A program made the translations under genes and the position numbers. A DNA stretch of 64,000 nucleotides from Lysobacter firmicutimachus (GTDB lineage: Bacteria; Pseudomonadota; Gammaproteobacteria; Xanthomonadales; Xanthomonadaceae): NCBI RefSeq assembly GCF_037027445.1, contig NZ_JBANDL010000002.1:1488001-1552000 (forward strand), in the 5' to 3' direction. The notes below the pieces were generated by a model. It saw nothing but the letters and a program-made list of their open reading frames with translations, had not been told where the DNA came from and made no database searches. This document shows, piece after piece, positions 1-10,094 of this stretch. How positions within the stretch are numbered: position 1 is the stretch's first letter; every line of letters begins with the position of its first letter.

Positions 1-236
1 CCCAGGGAATGTCCCAGCAGCAGCACCGTCGCGGTGGCGACGACGAACAGGGCGAACGCGCCCCAGCTGAAGGTCAGCGCGCCGCCGACGATCGCGCCCA
101 GCGCCATGACCGAGAGCCACAGCGAGCGGATCGGCTCCCAGACCACCCGCCCTTCGCTGACGCTGGCGATGCTGGCGCGGGCATCGGCCTGCGGGCGGAC
201 CCGGTGCGCGTCGAGACTGACCGGCAATGCGTGCAT
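1..236 (-). CDS. Acyl-CoA/fatty acid desaturase, N-terminal part (cut by window edge)
   Basis: Reading leftwards from an ATG at 234-236, 78 codons remain before the window ends. The visible protein has a polar N-terminus, then a WEPIRSLW segment and two hydrophobic stretches, and ends in GHSLG. GHS followed by a His-rich stretch is how the first histidine box begins in bacterial membrane-bound acyl-CoA desaturases, and GALTFSWGAFALF fits that family's first membrane hairpin. The remaining His boxes lie outside the window, so the assignment rests on the N-terminus only. It is divergent from the AraC-family gene at 383, and the AT-rich palindrome at 291-309 lies between the two. Expected role: di-iron desaturation of acyl chains at the inner membrane. 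Confidence 0.7.
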   Translation of the reverse strand, partial: MHALPVSLDAHRVRPQADARASIASVSEGRVVWEPIRSLWLSVMALGAIVGGALTFSWGAFALFVVATATVLLLGHSL

Positions 237-290
237 GACCTCTCCCTGTCCTGGACGGCGGCGCGGGCGGCGCCCGGCGATCAATGGATC

Positions 291-309
291 AGCAATTAAC
301 TAATTTGCT
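291..309. promoter_or_regulatory. AT-rich imperfect palindrome between desaturase and AraC gene
   Basis: AGCAA and TTGCT arms enclose an imperfectly symmetric AT-rich centre (14 of 19 positions symmetric). In a genome this GC-rich such a stretch stands out. It lies 55 bp upstream of the desaturase start and 74 bp upstream of the AraC-family start, where an operator or overlapping divergent promoters would sit. The binding protein is unknown. Confidence 0.4.
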
Positions 310-382
310 AAATATTTCGACGCCAGCGGACCCTGCCGTCAAGCACGTGCCGACGAACGGTCGCGGCGGCTAAGCTCGATCG

Positions 383-1258
383 ATGTCCGCGACCCGTTTC
401 GCCCATGGGGTTTTCCTAGGCCGCTGCGATCTGCGCCGCGAGGCCGGGGGGTTCAGTTTCGCCGAACTGTCGCCGACCGTGCCCGAGGCGCAGGTCCAGA
501 CCCACCGCCACGACGATGCGCATTACGTGCTGCTGCTGGACGGCGTCTATCTCAGCAGCGCGCGTGGCGCACCGGCGTTGTGCCGCGGTCCGGCGCTGAT
601 CTACAACCCGCCCGGCACCACTCATCGCGATTGCTTCCGCAGCGAGCACGGGCGATTTTTCACCCTGACCGTGTCGGCGACGCGCGAGCGCGAACTCGGC
701 GCGGCGTTGAGCCTGCCGGCGCAGCCGCTGTGGCAGGACGACGCGGCCGCGCTGTTGCCGGCGCTGCGCCTGCTGGCCGCCTGCCGCGCCTGGGACGAGG
801 CGGCGGCCTTGAGCGGCGAGGCGTTGAGCTGGGAGCTGCTGGCCCACACCGGACGACTGGCGCTGGAACGCAGCCTGCGCCCGGCGGGCTGGTTGCGGCG
901 GGTGCGCGAACAGCTGCGCGACGAATGCGCGCGGCCGCTGCGCATCGCCGACCTGGCGCGCGCCGCCGGCGTGCATCCGGTGCACCTGGCGCGCGAGTTC
1001 CGCCGCCACTACCGCTGCGCGCCCGGCGACTACCTGCGGCGCCTGCGCCTGGAGCGCGCGCTGAGCGCGCTGGCCGACCCGCGCCTGCCGCTGGCCGAGG
1101 TCGCCGCGCAGGCCGGTTACGCCGACGCCGCGCATCTGGGCCACGCCTTCCGCCGCGGTTACGGCCTGACCCCGGGCGATTACCGGCGGCTGCGCGCGGC
1201 GTTGCTGCCGCGCGCGCAGGTTGCGCGCAGACAATCGCGCGCCGCCGCGCCGGGCTAA
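383..1258 (+). CDS. AraC family transcriptional regulator
   Basis: The 291-residue protein has an N-terminal cupin-like sensor half (residues about 10-150, with HRHDDAHYVLLLDG) and a C-terminal AraC/XylS double helix-turn-helix (about 185-285). The first HTH is around RIADLARAAGVHPVHLAREF and the second around LAEVAAQAGYADAAHLGHAF, followed by the family signature GLTPGDYRRLR. The N-half resembles cupin_2-type AraC regulators sensing small ligands; no ligand can be named. The ATG at 383 is the first sensible start after the divergent promoter region. The serine hydrolase starts 30 bp downstream on the same strand, so the two may be co-transcribed, and regulation of either neighbour is plausible. 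Confidence 0.88.
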   Translation: MSATRFAHGVFLGRCDLRREAGGFSFAELSPTVPEAQVQTHRHDDAHYVLLLDGVYLSSARGAPALCRGPALIYNPPGTTHRDCFRSEHGRFFTLTVSATRERELGAALSLPAQPLWQDDAAALLPALRLLAACRAWDEAAALSGEALSWELLAHTGRLALERSLRPAGWLRRVREQLRDECARPLRIADLARAAGVHPVHLAREFRRHYRCAPGDYLRRLRLERALSALADPRLPLAEVAAQAGYADAAHLGHAFRRGYGLTPGDYRRLRAALLPRAQVARRQSRAAAPG

Positions 1259-1288
1259 TCTGCCGGCCGGACAACAGGATCGGAATCG

Positions 1289-2359
1289 ATGGCCGCGAAA
1301 GTGAGTGGATGGACGGTGACCGTCGGGCTGGCGGTCGGACTGGCGTGGGCGGCGGCGGGACAGGCCGCACCGGTCGCGCCGCAGTGGCGCGAGCTGGACG
1401 CGGCGCTGCAGCGCGGCGACTACCAGCAGATCACCAGCGTGTTGATCGCCCGCGACGGGCGCCTGGTCTACGAGGGCTACTTCCGCGGCAGCGACGCGCA
1501 GACCCGGCACGACACCCGTTCGGCGACCAAGACCGTCACCGGCATGCTGGCCGGGCTGGCGATCGCCGACGGCCGCATTCCTTCGGTGCAGGCGCCGGTG
1601 CTGCCCTGGCTCGGCGCCGGAAGGACGATCCAGAACCCCGACCCACGCAAGCAGGCGATCAGCGTCGAGGACCTGCTGACCATGAGCTCGGCGCTGGAGT
1701 GCGACGATTGGAATACCTGGTCGCGCGGCAACGAGGAGCGCATGTACCTGATCGAGGATTGGGTCGGCTTCTACCTGGACTTGCCGATCCAGGGCTACCC
1801 GGCCTGGATGCCGAAGCCGGCCGATTCGCCGCACGGACGCAGCTTTCGCTACTGCACCGCCGGCGTCACCGCGCTCGGCGCGGCGGTCCAGGCCGCGGTC
1901 GGCCGGCCGCTGCAGGACTATGCGCGCGAGCGGCTGTTCGCGCCGCTGGGCATCGAGGCGCCGCAATGGCAGTTCTCGCCGCTGGGCCTGGCCCAGGGCG
2001 GCGGCGGCCTGGGCCTGCGCAGCCGCGACCTGCTCGCCCTGGGCCAGCTCTACCTCGACGGCGGCCGCCACCGGGGGCGCGCGTTGATTCCGGCCGAATG
2101 GGTGCGCGCCTCGATCGAGCCGCATGCGCGCATCGACGACGACACCGAGTACGGCTATCTGTGGTGGCTGCACCGCCTGGCCTACGCCGGCGGCACGATG
2201 CGCTCGTATGCGATGAACGGCACCGGCGGCAACAGCGTGCAGGTCCTGCCCGAGCAACGCGCGGTGGTGGTGATCACCACCACCAACTACCGGGTGCCGC
2301 AGGCGCCGAAGCTGACCCAGCGGCTGCTGTCGGAACGGGTGCTGCCGCCGTTGAAGTGA
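1289..2359 (+). CDS. Serine hydrolase of the class C beta-lactamase/penicillin-binding fold
   Basis: The 356-residue protein begins with a short signal peptide (hydrophobic residues about 9-26, AAAGQAA cleavage region), so it should be periplasmic or secreted. The SxxK nucleophile motif is SATK at residues 78-81. A Y-C-T motif in [12 protein letters not shown] occupies the YxN position, and NGTGGN near the C-terminus is the region of the third active-site motif. Size and motifs fit the beta-lactamase (PF00144) family of esterases and peptidases better than true AmpC. It lies 30 bp after the AraC-family gene and converges on the GreB-like gene with only 10 bp between stop codons. The substrate is unknown. 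Confidence 0.85.
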   Translation: MAAKVSGWTVTVGLAVGLAWAAAGQAAPVAPQWRELDAALQRGDYQQITSVLIARDGRLVYEGYFRGSDAQTRHDTRSATKTVTGMLAGLAIADGRIPSVQAPVLPWLGAGRTIQNPDPRKQAISVEDLLTMSSALECDDWNTWSRGNEERMYLIEDWVGFYLDLPIQGYPAWMPKPADSPHGRSFRYCTAGVTALGAAVQAAVGRPLQDYARERLFAPLGIEAPQWQFSPLGLAQGGGGLGLRSRDLLALGQLYLDGGRHRGRALIPAEWVRASIEPHARIDDDTEYGYLWWLHRLAYAGGTMRSYAMNGTGGNSVQVLPEQRAVVVITTTNYRVPQAPKLTQRLLSERVLPPLK

Positions 2360-2369
2360 GCGCGGCGGC

Positions 2370-2864
2370 TCAGCCGTAATCGATCGCCAGCACTTCCACC
2401 GCCAGGTCGCCGGCCGGCCGTTTCCACAACGCGCTGTCGCCGACCCGGGCGCCGTGCAGCGCCCGCGCCAGCGGCGAGACCCAGCTGATCAGGCCGCGCT
2501 CGGGGTCGGCTTCGTCCTCGCCGACGATGCGATAGACATGTTCCGTGCCGGCGCTGTCGATCAGTTCGACCCGGGCGCCGAACGCGACCCGGTCCGCCGG
2601 CTGGCGTTCCGGGGCGATGGTGATCGCGCTGAGCACGCGCGCCTGCAGCCAGCGCAGTTCGCGCTCGACGTGGGCGCGTTCGAGCCGGGCGCCGGCGTCT
2701 GCGTCGTCGATCGCGCCGAGCCGCCGCTTGGCGTCGTCCATGCGCGCGCGCAACAGGCTCATGCCGCGCGGCGTGACGTAGTTCGGATGCTCGCTGACCG
2801 GCAGCTCGGGCAAGTCCGGGGACGAGGGCTCGCCGTCGCCCTCCTTGACGAAGGCTCGGCTCAT
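2370..2864 (-). CDS. GreA/GreB-family transcript cleavage factor (GreB-like)
   Basis: The 164-residue protein starts MSRAFVKEGDG, a typical start for GreB-like factors of this group, which is why 2864 was chosen over a TTG 14 codons upstream. PNYVTPRG begins the N-terminal coiled-coil domain (about 30-85), which in the family reaches into the RNA polymerase secondary channel. The C-terminal FKBP-like GreA_GreB domain is seen in VAFGARVELID, YRIVGEDEADPERGLISWVSPLARAL and ALWKRPAGDLAVEVLAIDYG. The family stimulates cleavage of backtracked RNA. No Shine-Dalgarno sequence is evident. Whether it is a true GreB or a paralogue such as Rnk cannot be settled here; the length favours Gre. Confidence 0.85.
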   Translation of the reverse strand: MSRAFVKEGDGEPSSPDLPELPVSEHPNYVTPRGMSLLRARMDDAKRRLGAIDDADAGARLERAHVERELRWLQARVLSAITIAPERQPADRVAFGARVELIDSAGTEHVYRIVGEDEADPERGLISWVSPLARALHGARVGDSALWKRPAGDLAVEVLAIDYG

Positions 2865-2970
2865 GCGGGGAGGGGCAGGGCGGACATTGGCCGACGATAG
2901 TGCCAAAGATGTTGTGACCGGGTGAGCGGTTTCGGTCTTGATGTGACCTCGTTGCCAGCGCGCCGCGCGC

Positions 2971-3540
2971 TCAGCTGACGAGGTCGTACAGGCGGTAGAT
3001 CCACGACAACTGGTAGACCAGGCTGGCGGCCACGAAGGCGCGGTGGAAGGCCTCCGAGCGGGTGCGCATCGCGACCAGGCACAGGACCACGTAAGCCAGG
3101 TTGCGCAGCGGGTATTCCAGGCCGAAGGCCTCGAAATAGCGCCGGCCCTTGATCAGGGTATCGCCGAAGTCGATCACGTAGGACGCGGCCATGATTCCGA
3201 AGAACCATTGCCGCCGCGACAGGAAGTAGTCGCGCCAGCCCTGGTAGTCGCCGATGTCGTCCGGGAACAGCAGCGTGCACAGCACGAACAGCACCACCAC
3301 GTAGAGAATCAGGAAGGCGAAGGCGACGAAGCTCCACTGGGCGACGTGGACCAGGCGGAACTCCCACCACCAGAAATGCGCCAGCAGGGTGAACATCGAC
3401 AGCGCCCAGGCGATGTGCACGCCGTAGACGCGTTCGCGCCCGGGGTGCTGGACGAACCGCGCCAGGCCCTTGAGCAGGGTGGTGATGGCCAGGCCGAGGA
3501 CGATGCCGAGCAGGACGCGGATGTGCAAGAACTGCTCCAT
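2971..3540 (-). CDS. Conserved multi-pass membrane protein of unknown function
   Basis: The start at 3540 is preceded by GGAGACC at good spacing; longer in-frame versions extend into Arg/Pro-rich non-coding sequence. The 189-residue product has about five hydrophobic segments (roughly residues 6-26, 46-66, 73-95, 113-131, 147-160 and a weaker C-terminal one), with aromatic-rich loops such as HFWWWEFRLVHVAQWSF. No catalytic motif was recognised. It is transcribed away from dbpA (divergent, 194 bp apart) and lies about 107 bp upstream of the GreB-like gene on the same strand. Function unknown. Confidence 0.75.
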   Translation of the reverse strand: MEQFLHIRVLLGIVLGLAITTLLKGLARFVQHPGRERVYGVHIAWALSMFTLLAHFWWWEFRLVHVAQWSFVAFAFLILYVVVLFVLCTLLFPDDIGDYQGWRDYFLSRRQWFFGIMAASYVIDFGDTLIKGRRYFEAFGLEYPLRNLAYVVLCLVAMRTRSEAFHRAFVAASLVYQLSWIYRLYDLVS

Positions 3541-3733
3541 GACGGTCTCCGGGGCGGGGCGGCGGGCCCAGGATAGGCCTTCGCGGTGCGGCCGGCGGCC
3601 CGTGCTCGGGCGGAGGCGGCGGGCGCGGAGGGCCGCGCTCGCCCTGGCCCGGCTTCTCGAAGGCGGACGCCAAGCCGGCGGCGCGGATACGGCCCCCGAG
3701 CGCAAGCTCGGCGCGAAGCTGCGATCATGGCGC

Positions 3734-5155
<1,422 letters not shown>

Positions 5156-5185
5156 GTCGCCCGGAGCTGAAACCTCCGGCCAGGA

Positions 5186-5581
5186 TCATCGGCCGTCGAG
5201 GCTGTGGCGTCCGGGCCCGGCCAGGGCGATCGCGACCGCGGCGGCGAGGAACATCGCCTGCAGTTCGATCGCCCAACCGCCTTGCTCGTTGAGCTGGCCG
5301 AGCTGGCCCAGGTGGACCAGGCCGATCGCCGCCAGCATGTTGGCGGCGATCAGCGCCGCGCCGACGCGCGCATGCCAGCCCAGGATCAGCAGCAGCGGCG
5401 CCAGCACCTCGCCGACCAGCACGCCGTAGCCGAGGAAACCCGGCAGGCCCTGCGCCTGCACCATGCCGACGATGCCGTCGAGGCCGCCGCGCAGTTTGGC
5501 GATGCCGTGCAGCAGGATCAGCGCGCCCAGGCTCAGGCGCAGGACCAGCAGGGCGAGATCGCGGGACTTCTCGGCGTTCAT
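5186..5581 (-). CDS. DoxX family membrane protein
   Basis: The 131-residue protein has four membrane segments (about residues 9-27, 48-66, 73-93, 103-122). The DoxX signatures are ALILLHGIAKLRGGLDGI near the N-terminus and GYGVLVGEVLAPLLLILGWHARVGAALIAANMLAA in the middle. DoxX-family proteins are small inner-membrane proteins linked in some bacteria to thiol and redox stress, but the biochemical role of this branch is not established. The gene is convergent with dbpA (30 bp between stops) and divergent from the M1 peptidase across a 366-bp spacer. Confidence 0.88.
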   Translation of the reverse strand: MNAEKSRDLALLVLRLSLGALILLHGIAKLRGGLDGIVGMVQAQGLPGFLGYGVLVGEVLAPLLLILGWHARVGAALIAANMLAAIGLVHLGQLGQLNEQGGWAIELQAMFLAAAVAIALAGPGRHSLDGR

Positions 5582-5947
5582 GGCGGCTCCGGCGGGCGGC
5601 GAGGGCGCTTGCAGCTTACGCCCGCCGCGTGCGTGCGGTGCGAAGCGGCCGAGAGCTTCGCTGCGGCCGGACGTTGAAGTCCGTGGAGGCCCGCCTTCGC
5701 GGGTGCGGCGGCTTGGGCGGCGTAGAGATGCAGCGCAGGGCGCAGGAAGTTAAGCACGCTTAACTCCCAGCTTCCTCGTTGCGCGGCCCACCGCGCCACG
5801 CACGCGGTCGCGCCGGCGTTTCCCGAACGGCAGTCGAACCGCATGCGCGCGACGGGGTTCAGTCGCCGTTGCGCATCGGCGATCATCGGCGCCGGCTATG
5901 CCATCGCGGCTCGCCGGCGGCGTCCGGCACGGAACAGGAACAGGGAC
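5582..5947. other. 366-bp divergent non-coding spacer
   Basis: No open frame here looks like a protein gene; the translations on both strands are Arg/Pro/Ala-rich. The notable element is the perfect palindrome at 5748-5765, annotated separately. The spacer should contain the promoters of the DoxX gene (left) and the M1 peptidase (right). Confidence 0.6.
5748..5765. promoter_or_regulatory. Perfect 8-bp-arm palindrome, probable operator
   Basis: AGTTAAGC-AC-GCTTAACT is a perfect inverted repeat with a 2-bp centre, and outer GGAAG/CTTCC arms lie just beyond it. It is AT-richer than the surroundings and sits between the divergent DoxX and M1 peptidase genes, 183 bp from the M1 start. Its length suits a homodimeric repressor such as a TetR or MarR family protein; no such regulator is adjacent. 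Confidence 0.5.
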
Positions 5948-7369
5948 ATGAGTCAGGCCACGCTGCAATCGAACCCGGCATCGCGCGCCGCGCGCGGGTT
6001 GCGTCGCTGGCGTTGGTGCATGGCCTGGGCCTTGGCCGGCCTCGGCGGCGCGGCGTTCGCGCAGGGCGGCGAAGCGCCGCGCGCGGGCAGCGGCATCGAC
6101 GTGCTGCACTACACCGCGCGGATCGAACCCGATCTGAGCGCACGCAGTCTGCGCGGCCAAGTCGCGATCCGTTTCCAGGTGCTGGCCGCGGGCCAGCAAC
6201 AGATCGATTTCGACGCCGGCGAGCTCGAGATCGAATCGGTGCGCGAAGGCGGGCAGGCGCTGGGTTTCGAGAAACTCGACCAGCGCTTGCGGGTGAAGCT
6301 GGCGGCGCCGGCCAAGGCCGGGCAACGGCGCGAGATCGAAATCGCCTACCGCGGCGCGCCCAAGTTCGGTTTGGAGTTCCATCCCGAGCGCAGCGAGGTC
6401 TATACCGTGTTCTCGACCAGCCAGTGGCTGGTCTGCGTCGACGCGCCGCGCGAACGCGCCACGCTCGACCTGAGCCTGACTGTGCCGAGCGGGCTCAAGG
6501 CGGTGGGCAACGGCCGCCTGGTCGCGCGCAATGCGCTCGGCGGCCATCGCGAGACCTACCGCTGGCGCCAGGACCTGGCGATGCCGAGTTATGTCTACGG
6601 TTTCGCCGCCGGCCGTTACCGCGAAGCCGGCGGCAGCGGCGAACGCGCCGAACTGCGCTATCTGTCGGCGGAAATGAGCGTCCCGCAGCTGCGTAAGGTG
6701 TTCGCCGATACCGCCGACATGCTGCGTTTCTTCGGCCGTCGCGCCGGCATCCGCTACACCGGCACCTACACCCAGGCCCTGGTCGCCAAAACCATCGGCC
6801 AGGAGCACGCCGGCTTCGCCCTGATGTCGGAGAGCTACGGCCGCGAGGTGCTGGCGCAGCCCGATGCGCAGGCGCTGATCGCCCACGAGGCCGCGCACCA
6901 GTGGTGGGGCAATGCGGTCACCTGCCGCGACTGGAACGAGTTCTGGCTCAACGAAGGCTTCGCCAACTTCATGGCCGCGGCCTATCTGCAGCACCGCTAC
7001 GGCGAAGCCGCATACCGCGGCCAGGTCGAGGGCTGGAAGCGGCGCCTGGACAAGCTGCGCGAAACCGGCAAGGACCATGCGTTGATTTACGAGCGCTGGC
7101 TCAAGCCCAGCGCCGACGACCGCGCCGTGGTCTACCAGAAGGGCGCCTACGTGCTGCATCTGTTGCGCGAGGAACTCGGCGAACGCGCGTTCTGGCGCGG
7201 CGTGCGCGCCTACACCCGGGCCCACTACGGCCATTCGGTGACCAGCGCCGATCTGCGCCGCGCGATGGAGCGGGCCAGCGGCCGCGACCTCGGCGGCTTC
7301 TTCGCGCGCTGGGTCGAATCGGCCGAACCGGCGCCGGCGCGGGCCGCGGCCGGCGCGTCCGGCCGCTAG
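5948..7369 (+). CDS. Secreted M1 family (gluzincin) metallopeptidase
   Basis: The 473-residue protein has a signal peptide (RRWRWCMAWALAGLGGAAFAQ). The zinc site is HEAAHQWWGN with H313, E314 and H317, and the third ligand E336 in WLNEGFANF, giving the canonical HExxH-x18-E spacing. The N-terminal half is a beta-sandwich like other M1 enzymes. The usual GxMEN exopeptidase motif is not recognisable; its position reads IGQEHAG. The protein also ends shortly after the catalytic domain, without the long helical C-terminal domain of PepN/ERAP. It is therefore a compact M1-type peptidase with uncertain aminopeptidase activity. The start at 5948 is preceded by AGGGAC, and an in-frame ATG 35 codons upstream would give a non-signal-like leader. 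A TonB-dependent receptor follows 160 bp downstream. Confidence 0.88.
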   Translation: MSQATLQSNPASRAARGLRRWRWCMAWALAGLGGAAFAQGGEAPRAGSGIDVLHYTARIEPDLSARSLRGQVAIRFQVLAAGQQQIDFDAGELEIESVREGGQALGFEKLDQRLRVKLAAPAKAGQRREIEIAYRGAPKFGLEFHPERSEVYTVFSTSQWLVCVDAPRERATLDLSLTVPSGLKAVGNGRLVARNALGGHRETYRWRQDLAMPSYVYGFAAGRYREAGGSGERAELRYLSAEMSVPQLRKVFADTADMLRFFGRRAGIRYTGTYTQALVAKTIGQEHAGFALMSESYGREVLAQPDAQALIAHEAAHQWWGNAVTCRDWNEFWLNEGFANFMAAAYLQHRYGEAAYRGQVEGWKRRLDKLRETGKDHALIYERWLKPSADDRAVVYQKGAYVLHLLREELGERAFWRGVRAYTRAHYGHSVTSADLRRAMERASGRDLGGFFARWVESAEPAPARAAAGASGR

Positions 7370-7414
7370 CCGGCGCCTCCTCGCGGACGGACGGGGATGT
7401 GTGCCGCCGGATCG

Positions 7415-7442
7415 ACGGGCCGCGGCCGCCGGGCCTTTTTTG
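7415..7442 (+). terminator. Weak terminator-like GC stretch with T run after M1 gene
   Basis: A self-complementary GC-rich stretch is followed by six T residues about 60 bp after the M1 peptidase stop. The stem is short and imperfect, so this is only a candidate. Confidence 0.3.
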
Positions 7443-7529
7443 CGAATCCGGTGCCTGGACTGTGCACGAACTGTCGTCTTGGCGATAGGCTAGGCGGATG
7501 CCCCGCCTGCCACCGCCAAGGACCCCGCT

Positions 7530-9962
7530 ATGACGCCTTACCGTTTCCGCCCCGGCCGCGCCCGCCTGTTCTGTGCCATTCAAGGCGCGCTGTTGGCCGG
7601 CGGCCTGTTCGCCGGTACCGCCGCCGCCCAGGACGCCGCCGCTCCCGCGCCGGCCCAGGAGAGCGAGGCGCGCACCCTGGAGACGGTCTCGGTGCTCGGC
7701 TCGCGCCGCAGCCAGCGTTCCTCGGACACCACCTCGATCTCGCCGGTCGACGTGCTGCCGATGGCCAAGAACACCGAAGAGGGCGCCCAGTTCGACCTCG
7801 CCCAGTCGCTGCAGTACGCCGCGCCCTCGTTCAACTCGACCCGCCAGAGCGGCGCCGACGGCGCCGACCTGGTCGACTCGGCCGCGCTGCGCGGCCTGGG
7901 GTCGGACCAGACCCTGGTCCTGGTCAACGGCAAGCGCCACCACACCACCTCGCTGTTGAACCTGTTCGGCGCGCGCAACCGCGGCAATACCGGCACCGAC
8001 CTCAACACGATTCCGCTGATGGCGATCGACAGCGTCGAGATCCTGCGCGACGGCGCCGCCGCCCAGTACGGCTCCGACGCCATCGCCGGGGTCATGAACA
8101 TCTCGCTGAAGAAGCGCAAGGGCTGCGAAGCGGTCGCCGGCTACGGCCAGTACTCCAAGGGCGACGGCGAGAACTGGCTGGCCAGCGCCTACTGCGGCTT
8201 CGCCCTGGGCAGCGACGGCAGCATCGGCATCACCGGCGAGTGGCAGGATCGCGGCCGTTCCGACCGCTCCGAGCCGGCCGGCAGCCCGCGCATCATCGGC
8301 GACTCCAAGGTCGAGAACCGCACCTTGTTCCTCAACGGCGACAAGCCGCTGGGCGAGAACCTGGACCTGTACTTCACCCTCGGCGTGCAGAAGCGCGACG
8401 CGTCCTCGGCGGCGTTCGCGCGCGACGGCCTGGGCTCGGAGGACATTCCCTCGCGCAATTCGGCGGCGATGTACCCGGACGGCTTCGTGCCCTTCATCGA
8501 CGGCGAGCTCGACGACCGCTTCGGCATCCTCGGCCTGCGCTGGGCGATGGGCGACTGGAACGCCGACCTGTCCTACACCTACGGCTACAACAAGCTGCGC
8601 TATCGGATCAACAACACCCTCAACGCCTCGATCGCCAACCTCGACCTGCTCAACGGCGGCCGCGGCGTCAGCGCCGACAGTTTCGACGCCGGCGGCTTCT
8701 CGTTCGAGCAGAAGACGGTGAATTTCGACGTCAGCCGCTTCTACGACCAGGTCTTCAACGGCCTCAACCTGGCCTTCGGCCTGGAACGCCGCGACGAGCG
8801 CTACAAGATCTTCGCCGGCGAACCGGGCTCCTACATCGACGCCGACGGCGTCGGCGTCGGCGGCAACGCCGGCAGCCAGGGCTTCCCGGGCTTCCAGCCG
8901 GCCGACGCCGGCGGCCACAGCCGCGACAGCTGGGCGGCCTACGCCGACGTCGAGGCCGACTTCACCGACCGCTTCACCGCCGGCGTGGCGGTGCGCTACG
9001 AGGACTACAGCGACTTCGGCAACACCACCACCGGCAAGCTCGCCGCCGGTTTCCGCGCCACCGACACGCTGATGCTGCGCGCCTCGGCCAGCACCGGCTT
9101 CCGCGCGCCCTCGCTGCAGCAGAAGTACTTCTCCTCGACCATCACCGACTTCGTCAACGGCGAACCGGTCGACGTGGTGATCGCGCCCAACGGCGGCACC
9201 ATCGCCAACGCCGCCGGCCTGCCGCTGCTGACCAAGGAGAAGTCGCGCAACTACACCGTCGGCCTGACCTGGTCGCCGACCGCCGACACCTCGCTGACCC
9301 TGGACGCGTACCGGATCGACATCGACGACCGCATCGTGCTGAGCGGCCGCTTCGACACCACCGACCCGACCATCGGCGGCATCCTGCAGTCGCTCGGCGT
9401 CGGCCAGGCGCAGTTCTTTGTCAACTCGGTCGACACCCGCACCGACGGCATCGACCTGACCTTCAATCACGAACGCGAGCTCGGCAACGAGTTCAAGCTC
9501 GGCACCTTCTTCGCTCTCAACCTCAACCGCACCGAGGTCAAGGCGATCCACGCGCCGCCGGCCCTGGTCGGCCGCGAGGACGTGCTGCTGTCCGAGCGCG
9601 AGCGCTTGTTCATCGAGCAAGGCGCGCCCAAGTCCAAGGCGGTGCTCGGCTTCGATCTGTCGCGCGGCCCCTGGGAAGGCAACCTGAAGATCATCCACTT
9701 CGGCCCGCAGACCCTGGGCACGTTCTCCGGCACCGCCGCCGGCGTGCCGAACGCGCACTACAAGGCCAAGACCTCGGCCGACCTCAGCGTGACCTACGCC
9801 TTCAGCGAGAACACCAAGCTGACCGTCGGCGGCGCCAACATCTTCGGGGTCAAGCCGACCCGGCAGAACCCGGACGAGACCGACAACGGCCACGTGTTCG
9901 ACAGCGTGCAGTTCGGCCTCAACGGCGCCTCCTATTTCGTGCGCCTGTGGCACAAGTTCTGA
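7530..9962 (+). CDS. TonB-dependent outer-membrane receptor
   Basis: The 810-residue protein has a signal peptide ending near AGTAAAQ and a TonB-box-like ETVSVLGSR region at about residues 52-60. The plug domain contains ALRGLGSDQTLVLVNGKRH and EILRDGAAAQYGSDAIAGVMNI. A long beta-barrel domain follows with typical motifs (FRAPSLQQKYFSS; RNYTVGLTWSPTADTSLTLDAYRIDIDDRI), and the protein ends in phenylalanine (RLWHKF) as barrel proteins usually do. It imports a ligand across the outer membrane using TonB-ExbBD energy. The ligand cannot be told; the sequence style matches Xanthomonadaceae receptors often used for carbohydrates, peptides or iron complexes. A strong terminator follows at 9993. Confidence 0.93.
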   Translation: MTPYRFRPGRARLFCAIQGALLAGGLFAGTAAAQDAAAPAPAQESEARTLETVSVLGSRRSQRSSDTTSISPVDVLPMAKNTEEGAQFDLAQSLQYAAPSFNSTRQSGADGADLVDSAALRGLGSDQTLVLVNGKRHHTTSLLNLFGARNRGNTGTDLNTIPLMAIDSVEILRDGAAAQYGSDAIAGVMNISLKKRKGCEAVAGYGQYSKGDGENWLASAYCGFALGSDGSIGITGEWQDRGRSDRSEPAGSPRIIGDSKVENRTLFLNGDKPLGENLDLYFTLGVQKRDASSAAFARDGLGSEDIPSRNSAAMYPDGFVPFIDGELDDRFGILGLRWAMGDWNADLSYTYGYNKLRYRINNTLNASIANLDLLNGGRGVSADSFDAGGFSFEQKTVNFDVSRFYDQVFNGLNLAFGLERRDERYKIFAGEPGSYIDADGVGVGGNAGSQGFPGFQPADAGGHSRDSWAAYADVEADFTDRFTAGVAVRYEDYSDFGNTTTGKLAAGFRATDTLMLRASASTGFRAPSLQQKYFSSTITDFVNGEPVDVVIAPNGGTIANAAGLPLLTKEKSRNYTVGLTWSPTADTSLTLDAYRIDIDDRIVLSGRFDTTDPTIGGILQSLGVGQAQFFVNSVDTRTDGIDLTFNHERELGNEFKLGTFFALNLNRTEVKAIHAPPALVGREDVLLSERERLFIEQGAPKSKAVLGFDLSRGPWEGNLKIIHFGPQTLGTFSGTAAGVPNAHYKAKTSADLSVTYAFSENTKLTVGGANIFGVKPTRQNPDETDNGHVFDSVQFGLNGASYFVRLWHKF

Positions 9963-9992
9963 GATCGCCCGGGTAAGGTCCGCCCATGGAAG

Positions 9993-10020
9993 AGCCCGGC
10001 GCACGCCGGGCTTTTTCTTC
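9993..10020 (+). terminator. Rho-independent terminator after TonB-dependent receptor
   Basis: An 8-bp perfect stem (AGCCCGGC / GCCGGGCT) with a 4-base loop is followed by TTTTCTTC, 30 bp after the receptor stop codon. Confidence 0.85.
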
Positions 10021-10094
10021 GCCGCCTGGCAGCCCTTGTCCGCCGGCCGGCGCGCAGGCTGACGGCGCGCCCGCGCGGCGCTACGATGCCGCGC

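Noticed and set aside
416..2257. A 613-codon minus-strand open frame across the AraC and serine-hydrolase genes
   Set aside because: Composition like random GC-rich DNA; both plus-strand genes have family motifs.
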